DNA of 20,996 nucleotides from JAFDWI01 sp964595905 (GTDB lineage: Bacteria; Actinomycetota; Acidimicrobiia; Acidimicrobiales; Iamiaceae): the NCBI GenBank assembly GCA_964595905.1, contig CAZQSU010000053.1:1-20996 (forward strand), given 5' to 3'. The stretch's first letter is position 1. Each line of letters starts with the position of its first letter. Under the pieces are notes generated by a model that saw only the letters and a list, made by a program, of their open reading frames with translations, searched no databases and was not told where the DNA came from. A program made the translations under genes and the position numbers. Shown here in pieces: positions 12,654-19,308 of this stretch.

Positions 12654-13328
12654 ATGACCAAACCTGCCGACAACGAGCACACACCCGCCGCGACCGGCGC
12701 CGGTGCCGACGAGCCCGCCGGCCCACGACGGCGGTTCAACCCGCGCCTCGCGATGATCTACACCCTCGGGGCGTTCGTGATCGTGCTCGCGTTCGCCGTG
12801 GTCGTCGGCTTCATCGACGCCGGCCGGACCAAGGCGAAGAAATCCGACGCGACCGACGTCGCCACGATGCAGCTCGGCGCGAACGACGGCACCTTCACCG
12901 CGGTGACCCTGCCCCCGTCGGGGCTGTTGACCATGAAGGGCGAGGTGACCGATCTCGGCGAGGTCGTCGACGGCAAGCCGACGATGCTCAACATGTTCTC
13001 GTCGTCGTGCACCGCGTGCCGTACCGAGATGCCCGACCTGGAGCGGCTGCACCAGGCCGCCGGCGACGAGTTGCAGGTCATCGGGGTGAACCTCGGCGAT
13101 TCAGCATCCAACGCCGCCGCCTTCGTGAAGCAGACCGGGGTGACCTACCCGATCGTGCGCGACCCGAAGTTGCTGCTGGTGTCGGCGCTCGACGTCACCG
13201 CGCAGCCGATGACCCTGTGGGTCGACCCGAAGGGCAGGATCGTGGGTCACCGCTACGGCGCGCTCACCGAGACCGAGATGCGCCTGGCGGTGCAGGACTA
13301 CCTCGGGATCCACGTTCCCAAGCCATGA
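12654..13328 (+). CDS. Membrane-anchored TlpA/ResA-like thiol-disulfide protein
   Basis: The 224-aa product has a cytoplasmic Pro/Arg-rich N-terminus, one membrane helix (about 31-56) and an external thioredoxin fold. The redox motif is CTAC (Cys119, Cys122) in MFSSSCTACRTEMPDL, with the cis-proline in AQPMTLWVDP and the family ending GRIVGHRYG. It should exchange disulfides outside the membrane, as ResA/TlpA proteins do in cytochrome c maturation or extracytoplasmic protein repair. The next gene encodes a CcdA-like electron carrier, which would keep it reduced. The ATG at 12654 was chosen over the start at 12573 because of the -10 box between them and because GGAG lies 11 nt upstream. No ccsA or resB is visible in the window. 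Confidence 0.9.
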   Translation: MTKPADNEHTPAATGAGADEPAGPRRRFNPRLAMIYTLGAFVIVLAFAVVVGFIDAGRTKAKKSDATDVATMQLGANDGTFTAVTLPPSGLLTMKGEVTDLGEVVDGKPTMLNMFSSSCTACRTEMPDLERLHQAAGDELQVIGVNLGDSASNAAAFVKQTGVTYPIVRDPKLLLVSALDVTAQPMTLWVDPKGRIVGHRYGALTETEMRLAVQDYLGIHVPKP

Positions 13329-13380
13329 CCGGCCGCGCGATCCCGGTCTCGACCGGGGTGCCCCCGGCCGGCGCAGTCTC

Positions 13381-14247
13381 GTGATCGACGCCCCCATCGC
13401 GGTGGCGTTCGGGGCGGGCATGCTCGCGACGGTCAACCCGTGTGGGTTCGTGATGTTGCCCGCGTATCTGTCGTACTTCCTGGGCACGTCCGACACCGCG
13501 GACGCCGAGGTTCCCCGCATCGGCGTCGGGCGGGCGATCGCCGTGGCCGCGGTCGTCTCGGCGGGGTTCATGGCCCTGTTCGCGGTCGCCGGGGGCCTGC
13601 TGAGCTGGGCGTCGGTCAGCGTCTACGAGATCGCACCGTGGCTGACCCTGCTCATCGCCGTGGCACTCGTGGGCCTCGGCGCCGCCATGTTGATCGGCTG
13701 GGAACCCACGTTCTCGCTCCCCCATCTGGAGAAGGGCGGCAGGGATCGGACCCTCTCGTCGATGTTCCTCTTCGGTGTCTCCTACGCCGTCGCCTCGCTG
13801 GGGTGCACCCTGCCGGTCTTCCTGGCAACCGTCTCGGGCACGATCAGCCGCCACAACGTCGTCTCGGGAATCGTGGTGTACCTCGCGTACGGGCTCGGCA
13901 TGGCGGTGGTGATGATGGCCCTCACCGTGGCCATCGCCGGCGCGCGCGTCTCGCTCGTGCGTGGCCTGCGACGTCTGATGCCGTTCATCTCGCGCATCGC
14001 CGGGGCGCTGGTGCTCGTTGCCGGCCTGTACATCGGCTGGTACGGCATCGTGGAGCTGCGCAACCTGCACGGATCGTCGACGGTGACCGGCGGCCGCACC
14101 GTCGACACGGTGACCGGCTGGTCGGGTTCGATCGCCAACTGGGTCGACGGGGTCGGCGCGGTGCGGATCGGGCTGATCCTCGGGCTCGTCGTGGCACTGG
14201 CGTTGTTCATCTCGCTGCTGCGCGCCCCACGGGATTCCGCAGGCTGA
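13381..14247 (+). CDS. CcdA/DsbD-type transmembrane electron carrier
   Basis: This 288-aa, highly hydrophobic protein has about six to seven membrane segments. The two redox cysteines of the CcdA family are present: Cys21 in ATVNPCGFVMLPAYL and Cys142 in LGCTLPVF. They form the membrane disulfide that carries electrons from cytoplasmic thioredoxin to external partners. The partner is very likely the TlpA-like protein encoded 52 bp upstream. The GTG at 13381 is the only early start in this frame that keeps the NPCGF helix. It has no Shine-Dalgarno site, so translation may depend on coupling or on a further start I cannot see. A Gly/Thr-rich external loop (about 220-255) precedes the last helix. 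It converges on the CorA gene after 33 bp. Confidence 0.91.
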   Translation: MIDAPIAVAFGAGMLATVNPCGFVMLPAYLSYFLGTSDTADAEVPRIGVGRAIAVAAVVSAGFMALFAVAGGLLSWASVSVYEIAPWLTLLIAVALVGLGAAMLIGWEPTFSLPHLEKGGRDRTLSSMFLFGVSYAVASLGCTLPVFLATVSGTISRHNVVSGIVVYLAYGLGMAVVMMALTVAIAGARVSLVRGLRRLMPFISRIAGALVLVAGLYIGWYGIVELRNLHGSSTVTGGRTVDTVTGWSGSIANWVDGVGAVRIGLILGLVVALALFISLLRAPRDSAG

Positions 14248-14280
14248 ACCGGCACCAGGACCCGCGGGCGGGACGACCGG

Positions 14281-15228
14281 TCAGATCCAACGTCGGCGAC
14301 GGAACCACCACAGTTGCCCCAGGGTGGTCACGGCGATCAGCGCCCACGACCACAGATACCCGAAGCGCCAACGCAACTCGGGCATGTCACGGAAGTTCTG
14401 CCCGTACAGACCGACGATGAAGGTCGGCACCAGCAGGATCGACGCGGCCGCGGTGAGGCGCTTCATCACCTCGTTCTGGTCGTTCGCGACCCGGGCCTGG
14501 ACGTAGTCACGCACCCCACCGATGAGCTCGCGGGCGCTCTCGAGCGAGTCGCCCGCGCGGAGCAGCTTGTCGTAGACGTCACCGAAGGCGAGTTCGAGTT
14601 CACGCGGGAACAGCGTGTCGTCCTCCAACTCGACGCGGCCGTCCACCACGCGACGCACAGCGTCCCGGGTCGGGCCGAGGATCCGACGCAGACGCAGTAC
14701 GTCGTGACGGAACTCCGAGATGCGCCGCTGCACGGTGCGCACGTCGGCCCCCTCCACGCCGTCCTCCAATTCGTCGATCAGGTCCAACAATGCGTCGATC
14801 AGGTCGAGAAACGACTCGGCCACGTCGTCGACGATGAAGCGGGCCACGTGACCGGGAAGCCGGTCGTCGTCTTCGCGGACGTATCCGTGGAGCTCGTCGA
14901 TGCCATAGGCGGGATCGCCCGAGGGCGAGCCGTCGGAGCCACGGGGCGTCTTGCGCACCGTGAGGATCGCGTCGGCGGCGAGGACCAGGTCGATCTCCTG
15001 GTGGTAGAGGTGGTCGCGCTCGGCCACGAGCACCGGCAGCAGGAACACCCCGACGACCATCCCGCCCCCGGTGGTGAACCGGGGGCGGGGCAGGTCGTCG
15101 TGCGCGGCAGGCGCACACAGGGTTCGCACCACGTCGGGCGCCAGGCGTCCGGGCCAGGCAGCGGTGACCTCGGCCTCGGTCGGGTCACACAGGTCGACCC
15201 AGTTCACCGGAGCGTCCGTGACCGCCAC
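14281..15228 (-). CDS. CorA-family divalent metal channel with GQN signature
   Basis: The 315-aa protein has an acidic cytoplasmic N-terminal domain, a long helical region (about 135-255) and two C-terminal membrane helices (about 258-276 and 290-309), the standard CorA plan. The pore motif reads YGQNF (275-279) rather than YGMNF, so Met of the GMN signature is Gln. Asn278, which contacts the hydrated ion, is kept. Family members take up Mg2+ (also Co2+ or Ni2+), while ZntB members carry GIN, so ion preference is open. The end is strongly basic (FRRRRWI), as usual. The start is a GTG with a TANNNT box 8 nt upstream and no ribosome site. The neighbouring ABC receptor stop is 75 bp upstream on the same strand. 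Confidence 0.92.
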   Translation of the reverse strand: MAVTDAPVNWVDLCDPTEAEVTAAWPGRLAPDVVRTLCAPAAHDDLPRPRFTTGGGMVVGVFLLPVLVAERDHLYHQEIDLVLAADAILTVRKTPRGSDGSPSGDPAYGIDELHGYVREDDDRLPGHVARFIVDDVAESFLDLIDALLDLIDELEDGVEGADVRTVQRRISEFRHDVLRLRRILGPTRDAVRRVVDGRVELEDDTLFPRELELAFGDVYDKLLRAGDSLESARELIGGVRDYVQARVANDQNEVMKRLTAAASILLVPTFIVGLYGQNFRDMPELRWRFGYLWSWALIAVTTLGQLWWFRRRRWI

Positions 15229-15236
15229 GTGGGGTC

Positions 15237-15242
15237 ACGATA
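15237..15242 (-). promoter_or_regulatory. Leaderless-type promoter of the CorA gene
   Basis: On the minus strand, TATCGT (15242-15237) fits TANNNT and is followed by 8 nt and the GTG at 15228. There is no room for a leader with a ribosome site. This suggests the CorA gene is transcribed separately from the ABC transporter genes upstream. Confidence 0.4.
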
Positions 15243-15303
15243 GAGCGGCCACGGCCCCGAGTCGGGGATGCCGGCGTCGACCGGGCACAGTGGACCGCGA
15301 ACG

Positions 15304-16323
15304 TCACTTGACGTCGAAGTGCAGTCCGTAGACCTTCTCGAGACCGGGAATGCACGCCGCGTTCTCAGGGCATTCGGGCGGGCCGCCGAGGGTCAGTGTG
15401 TCCGGCACCTTCGCCAGGTCCGAGATCTTGGACAGGTCGTACTTCTTCGCGGTCTCGGGGGTCACGACGAACACGTTCACGTCCGACACGTCGCTGGCCT
15501 CACGGACGTGCAACGAATCGGGCAGCGCCTTCTTCAGTTCCGTGACGATCTGGTCGAGGTCGTTCGACGGTTCGGCCTTGGAGTCGAGGTACGCGAGCAG
15601 GCTGTAGGTGAACTCGGGCATGAGGTCGATGTCGCCCTTTTCCATCATCGGCATCGTGACCTGACGGGCACCGACCGCGTCCTTGAACGTCACGTCGACG
15701 CCGGCCTGTTCCAGCGCACCCGCGTAGAGCCGACCGACCAACTCGGACTCCGCGAAGTTCGCCGACCCGACGGTCAACGACCCGGTGGCCTTCAACGAGC
15801 CGGGGAGGTCGTTGGTCTTCAACCAGTCGTCGGCGACGTCCTCGGGGTTCTTCCCGTCGACCGACACCTGCTTCACCATGTCCATGACGTTGTCGTGGGT
15901 GAGTTTTTCGGTCACCGCGTCGATCACCGCGCCGACCTCGTCGGTGTCCTTCTCGGCGTTGATCAGGGGGATGAAGTTGTCGGCGGCCTGCAGATGCTTG
16001 TCGTCTTCGAGGGTGACCCAACCGTTCTTCGCGATGGCCGGGGTGAACGTGAACAGCTCCGCGATGTCGATCGAGCCGTTCTCGAGCGCGCCGATCGTCT
16101 GGGGACCGCCGGCGTCGAGCGAGCGGAACTCGATCGTGCTCGCGGCCTTGCCCGCCGCGGTCGACCCTGCCGTGGTCGTGTCAGGGGAGCCGGAGTCGGT
16201 CGAGCTGGCACACGCCGCCGTGACGGTGAGGACGCCGGCCAACAGACACGTGCCGATCAGGCGTGCCGGTCGCCGGCGCGCCCGCAGGCGGTGGGGTGGT
16301 TCGGGGTGGGTGGTCGGGCTCAT
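15304..16323 (-). CDS. Osmoprotectant ABC receptor lipoprotein, circularly permuted OpuCC/ProX type
   Basis: This 339-aa protein has a basic start, a hydrophobic signal and a lipobox with Cys38 (TVTAAC). It should capture a quaternary amine such as glycine betaine, choline or carnitine. The halves are in reversed order. Residues 64-170 are the family's usual C-terminal part (FRSLDAGGPQTIGAL, LEDDKHLQAADN, DGKNPEDVADDWLK). Residues 182-339 are the usual N-terminal part (LTVGSANFAESELVGRLYAG, GDIDLMPEFTYSLLAYL, ISDLAKV, ending GLEKVYGLHFDVK). The new ends fall where FDVK would normally join FRSLD. No frameshift or break is visible, and signal and both halves are in one frame. The ATG at 16323 has AAGGAGG 9 nt upstream, whereas an ATG at 16389 would overlap the permease gene. 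It is the third gene of a permease-permease-receptor operon. Confidence 0.92.
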   Translation of the reverse strand: MSPTTHPEPPHRLRARRRPARLIGTCLLAGVLTVTAACASSTDSGSPDTTTAGSTAAGKAASTIEFRSLDAGGPQTIGALENGSIDIAELFTFTPAIAKNGWVTLEDDKHLQAADNFIPLINAEKDTDEVGAVIDAVTEKLTHDNVMDMVKQVSVDGKNPEDVADDWLKTNDLPGSLKATGSLTVGSANFAESELVGRLYAGALEQAGVDVTFKDAVGARQVTMPMMEKGDIDLMPEFTYSLLAYLDSKAEPSNDLDQIVTELKKALPDSLHVREASDVSDVNVFVVTPETAKKYDLSKISDLAKVPDTLTLGGPPECPENAACIPGLEKVYGLHFDVK

Positions 16324-16385
16324 CGGGGGCCCTCCTTTTCTGGGTGTGGGGAACGGGGACGGCCGAACGGCCGCGACGACGGCCA

Positions 16386-17138
16386 TCACGCCGCCTGCAA
16401 CGCCGGTGTCACGACTTCCGAGGTGGCATCGGTGCGGCTGTCGGGCCGGCGCAGCGCGCTCGGGGTGACGAGTCGCTGGAGCAGTGCGAAGAGTCCTTCG
16501 GTGACCAACGCGAAGCCGGCGACGAGGATCGCCCCGCCGAACACCTCGTCGTAGGCGTCGGGGCCGAGCGCGAATCCCTCGACGATGAAGCGGCCGAGCC
16601 CGCCAGAACCGACCTGGGCGGCGATGGTCGCGGTGGCGACGATGAGCACGGCCGCGGTCCGGATGCCGCCCATGATCAGCGGCATCGCGAGCGGCAGCTC
16701 GATCCGCCAGAGCATCTGGGCCTCGGTGAGCCCCATCCCCCGGGCCGCGTCACGCACCTCGTCGGGCACCTCGGCGACCCCGACCCAGGCGTTGGTCACG
16801 ACCGAAGGTGCCGCCAGCACGATCAACGCGACGAACACGAACCACGAGCCGATGACCGGTACGTCCTGCAGGCCGAACAGTTGCGTGCCCACGACCAGGA
16901 TCGCGAACGACGGAATCGCCCGCCCGGCGTTCGACACGTTGATCGCGAGCACGCCGAACCGGCGCCGATGCCCGAGCCACACCGTGATGGGAATGCACAG
17001 CACGATCGTCGCGGCCAGCGCCGCGAAGCTCATCTGGGCGTGCTCGCTCAGCCGAGCGAAGATGCCCCGCGGCCCCCACCAGTTGTCGGGCGTGCGGAGC
17101 CACACCGACACCTCGTCGACGATCGACGCCGTGATCAT
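16386..17138 (-). CDS. Osmoprotectant ABC transporter permease (second)
   Basis: The 250-aa, five-to-six-helix inner-membrane protein has the binding-protein-dependent permease signature at 129-160 (RDAARGMGLTEAQMLWRIELPLAMP), the EAA loop that docks the ATPase. Features typical of OpuCB/OpuCD include AGRAIPSFAIL near residue 71 and GSGGLGRFIVEG. The ATG at 17138 overlaps the upstream permease stop (ATGA), so translation is coupled. A start ten codons earlier is possible but would overlap more. The C-terminal 25 residues are polar. The receptor gene follows after 62 bp with its own strong ribosome site. Confidence 0.92.
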   Translation of the reverse strand: MITASIVDEVSVWLRTPDNWWGPRGIFARLSEHAQMSFAALAATIVLCIPITVWLGHRRRFGVLAINVSNAGRAIPSFAILVVGTQLFGLQDVPVIGSWFVFVALIVLAAPSVVTNAWVGVAEVPDEVRDAARGMGLTEAQMLWRIELPLAMPLIMGGIRTAAVLIVATATIAAQVGSGGLGRFIVEGFALGPDAYDEVFGGAILVAGFALVTEGLFALLQRLVTPSALRRPDSRTDATSEVVTPALQAA

Positions 17139-17863
17139 GCGACCCGCACCCCCTGTCGGCGGGCCCACGGCGACAGGCTCCGTTGGATCACGGCGAGACC
17201 GAGGTCGGCGACGACGGCCAGGGCGACCGACAGCACCGCGCCCACGGTGACCGCGGTACGGATGGGTCGGTTCAACCCGACCATGATCAGGTGGCCGAGG
17301 CCTCCCAGCCCGACGAGCGCGGCGATCGTGAGCATGCCGATGGTCGAGACGGTCGCGACCCGGATCCCGGCCATGATGGCCGGCAGCGCCAAGGGAAGCT
17401 CCAGGCGCCGGAGCCGCTGCGAGCGCGTGAGACCCATCGCGTCAGCCGCTTCCCGCGCATCGGGAGGTACCCCGTCCAGGCCCGTGACGATGTTCCGCAC
17501 CAGGATGAGCAGGGTGTACGCCGTGAGCGGGATGACCGCGGTCAGATTGCCGCTGCCCGTGTAGGGGATGAGCAGGGCGAACGCCGCCAGCGCCGGGATC
17601 GTGTAGAGCACGCCGGCGCCGCCCAGGACCGGGCCGAGCCAGCGAGGATGACGCTGCGCCCAGATGCTCACGGGAAGGGCGATCACCAACCCGGCGACCA
17701 CGGCGACCACGGTCAACTCGACGTGCACCCACAGGTCGTGGCGGATCACCGCGTGGTTGTCGCCGATCCAGGGCCACCACAGCCACCGTTCGGTGTTGCT
17801 CGCCAACACCGGTTGCGCGAGCAGGTTCCCCAGCGGGTTCATGCTGCATCGGATGGCGGTCAT
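17135..17863 (-). CDS. Osmoprotectant ABC transporter permease (first)
   Basis: The 242-aa permease has its EAA loop at 138-168 (REAADAMGLTRSQRLRRLELPLALP) and the family segments VLYTIPALAAFALLIP and ALVGLGGLGHLI. It pairs with the next permease to form the membrane pore of an OpuC/ProU-type importer. The ATG at 17863 has GGAGGAG 5 nt upstream; the frame extends 17 codons further, to 17914, without a better start. It is the first gene of the minus-strand operon and diverges from the ATPase gene, with a 124-bp shared control region. Confidence 0.92.
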   Translation of the reverse strand: MTAIRCSMNPLGNLLAQPVLASNTERWLWWPWIGDNHAVIRHDLWVHVELTVVAVVAGLVIALPVSIWAQRHPRWLGPVLGGAGVLYTIPALAAFALLIPYTGSGNLTAVIPLTAYTLLILVRNIVTGLDGVPPDAREAADAMGLTRSQRLRRLELPLALPAIMAGIRVATVSTIGMLTIAALVGLGGLGHLIMVGLNRPIRTAVTVGAVLSVALAVVADLGLAVIQRSLSPWARRQGVRVA

Positions 17864-17882
17864 GTGAGCTCCTCCCGCTTCA

Positions 17883-17942
17883 TTCGGGCGCCCCGAAGCT
17901 CTGCCCGGCAACACGTCCGGAGCCGTGACGATCAGGTCACGG
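17883..17942. promoter_or_regulatory. Operator-like inverted repeats in the divergent ABC control region
   Basis: Two perfect inverted repeats lie between the divergent starts. TTCGGG-CGC-CCCGAA is at 17883-17897, just upstream of the first permease's ribosome site. CCGTGAC-GATCAG-GTCACGG (7-6-7) is at 17923-17942. The second has the size and symmetry of a dimeric repressor site and could control both directions. The cognate regulator is not in the window. CCGAAGCT also occurs twice (17893-17900 approximately, and 17969-17976). Confidence 0.5.
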
Positions 17943-17975
17943 CCGGCGCGGCCGGTGGGTCGAATGCTCCGAAGC

Positions 17976-17981
17976 TAGCGT
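17976..17981 (+). promoter_or_regulatory. Leaderless promoter of the ABC ATPase gene
   Basis: TAGCGT fits TANNNT and is followed by exactly six bases and the GTG at 17988. No Shine-Dalgarno site is present. The 7-6-7 inverted repeat lies 34 bp upstream, near the -35 to -65 zone. Confidence 0.55.
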
Positions 17982-17987
17982 GGATCG

Positions 17988-19115
17988 GTGCCCTTGCACG
18001 CGCCAGCCCGGGAAATGATCCGTCTCGACGGGGTCACCAAGCGCTTCGCGCCGGACGCACCACCCGCGGTCGACCACGTCGATCTCACCGTGGCCGAAGG
18101 TGAGATCATGATGCTGATCGGCCCGTCGGGATGCGGCAAGACCACCACATTGCGCATGGTCAACCGGCTGATCGAGCCCACCGAGGGGCGCATCTTCCTG
18201 AACGGCGACGATGTCACCGACGTCGACCCGGTCGAGTTGCGCCGGCACGTGGGCTACGTGATCCAGCAGGTCGGCCTGTTTCCCCACCAGAGTGTGGCCG
18301 ACAACATCGCCACGGTGCCGCGCCTGTTGCGCTGGGAGCGTCGCCGGATCGACGAACGGGTCGACGCGATGCTCGAGTTGGTCCGACTCGACCGCACCTA
18401 CGCGAAGCGCTACCCGAGCGAACTGTCGGGAGGGCAACGCCAGCGGGTGGGTGTCGCCCGGGCGCTCGCGGCGGATCCCCCGGTGCTGTTGATGGACGAA
18501 CCGTTCGGGGCGATCGATCCGATCACTCGTGCCGAGTTGCAGGACGAGTTCACCGCGATGCAGTCCGAGTTGTCGAAGACGATCGTGTTCGTCACCCACG
18601 ATCTCGATGAGGCCGTGCGGCTCGGTGACCGGATCGCGTTGTTCGCCACCGGCGGCACGCTCGTCCAGGTCGACACCCCCGATCGTCTGCTGGGTGCCCC
18701 CGACGGTGCGTTCGCCACCTCGTTCGTCGGGTCGGACCGGGGATTGCGGCGGCTCGAGGTCACCGCCGTCGACCGGTCCCATCTCGTGGAGCTGCCCCGG
18801 GTCGCCGCTTCGGATCCACCCGAGAAGGTCCGCGCCGCGATCGACGGACACGCCCCGCCGGTCGCGGTCGTCCTGGACCCCTCCGGGCGGTTGATCGCCA
18901 GCCGGTCGGCCGACGCGCCGTCGTCGGACGTCCGCGAGCTGGCGGCGGGGCGCGATCAGCTCGTGGAAGGAACGACGACCCTGCGCGAGGCGATGGCGGC
19001 GCTGCTTCTCGACGACGAAGGATGGCTCCCGGTCGCCGACCCGGACGGGAAGTTCCTGGGCGCGTTGACCCCCGATGCGATCCATCGGGCCACCCGCGAC
19101 AGCCTCGCCGGCTGA
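17988..19115 (+). CDS. Osmoprotectant ABC transporter ATPase with CBS domain
   Basis: The 375-aa protein has a complete nucleotide-binding domain. Walker A is GPSGCGKTTT (45-54) and the Q-loop glutamine is near 93-94 (VIQQVGLFPH, a ProV/OpuCA trait). The signature is LSGGQ (146-150), Walker B is VLLMDEP (167-172 region) with Glu171, and the switch His204 is in THDLDEA. The C-terminal part (about 243-370) looks like a tandem CBS module, ending GWLPVADPDGKFLGALTPDAI, which in OpuA-type transporters senses ionic strength or cyclic-di-AMP. It would power the divergently encoded permeases and receptor. The GTG at 17988 follows a TANNNT box by 6 nt; an in-frame ATG nine codons later (18015) is a possible alternative. 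Separation from the other subunits onto the opposite strand is unusual for this transporter family. Confidence 0.93.
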   Translation: MPLHAPAREMIRLDGVTKRFAPDAPPAVDHVDLTVAEGEIMMLIGPSGCGKTTTLRMVNRLIEPTEGRIFLNGDDVTDVDPVELRRHVGYVIQQVGLFPHQSVADNIATVPRLLRWERRRIDERVDAMLELVRLDRTYAKRYPSELSGGQRQRVGVARALAADPPVLLMDEPFGAIDPITRAELQDEFTAMQSELSKTIVFVTHDLDEAVRLGDRIALFATGGTLVQVDTPDRLLGAPDGAFATSFVGSDRGLRRLEVTAVDRSHLVELPRVAASDPPEKVRAAIDGHAPPVAVVLDPSGRLIASRSADAPSSDVRELAAGRDQLVEGTTTLREAMAALLLDDEGWLPVADPDGKFLGALTPDAIHRATRDSLAG

Positions 19116-19238
19116 CGACCGGCCGGTCGGCGTTTTCTCGAGCCGACCCGTCTCCGGTCAGCGCCTCACCGGACCGCAACCCCCCGGACGGCGCCCCGGT
19201 CGGCGACGCCGGGCTCATAAAATCTCTCGAAAAAGGTG

Positions 19239-19285
19239 TTGCGCCCCATGCTCGCGATCGTTACCGTTACCATCGGTAATGTAAC
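19239..19285 (+). promoter_or_regulatory. Lipase promoter overlapped by an operator-like palindrome
   Basis: TTGCGC (19239-19244) and TACCGT (19262-19267) are separated by exactly 17 bp, a good -35/-10 pair. The -10 lies inside a palindrome: GTTAC (19260-19264) and TTACC (19267-19271), then three bases, GGTAA (19275-19279) and GTAAC (19281-19285). The arms are off by one base between inner and outer parts. Such nested symmetry across the core promoter is typical of TetR-like repressor sites, so the lipase gene is probably repressed. No repressor gene is adjacent. Confidence 0.6.
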
Positions 19286-19308
19286 GAACGTCACATGAGG
19301 AGGGGTCC

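Noticed and set aside
15304..16323. Receptor gene as a fusion of two broken half-genes or a frameshift artefact
   Set aside because: Each family half occurs once and is complete, in one frame behind a single signal peptide, so circular permutation explains it better.
16324..16389. Longer start for the osmoprotectant receptor
   Set aside because: The ATG at 16323 has AAGGAGG nearby and gives a normal lipoprotein signal; the longer form overlaps the permease gene.
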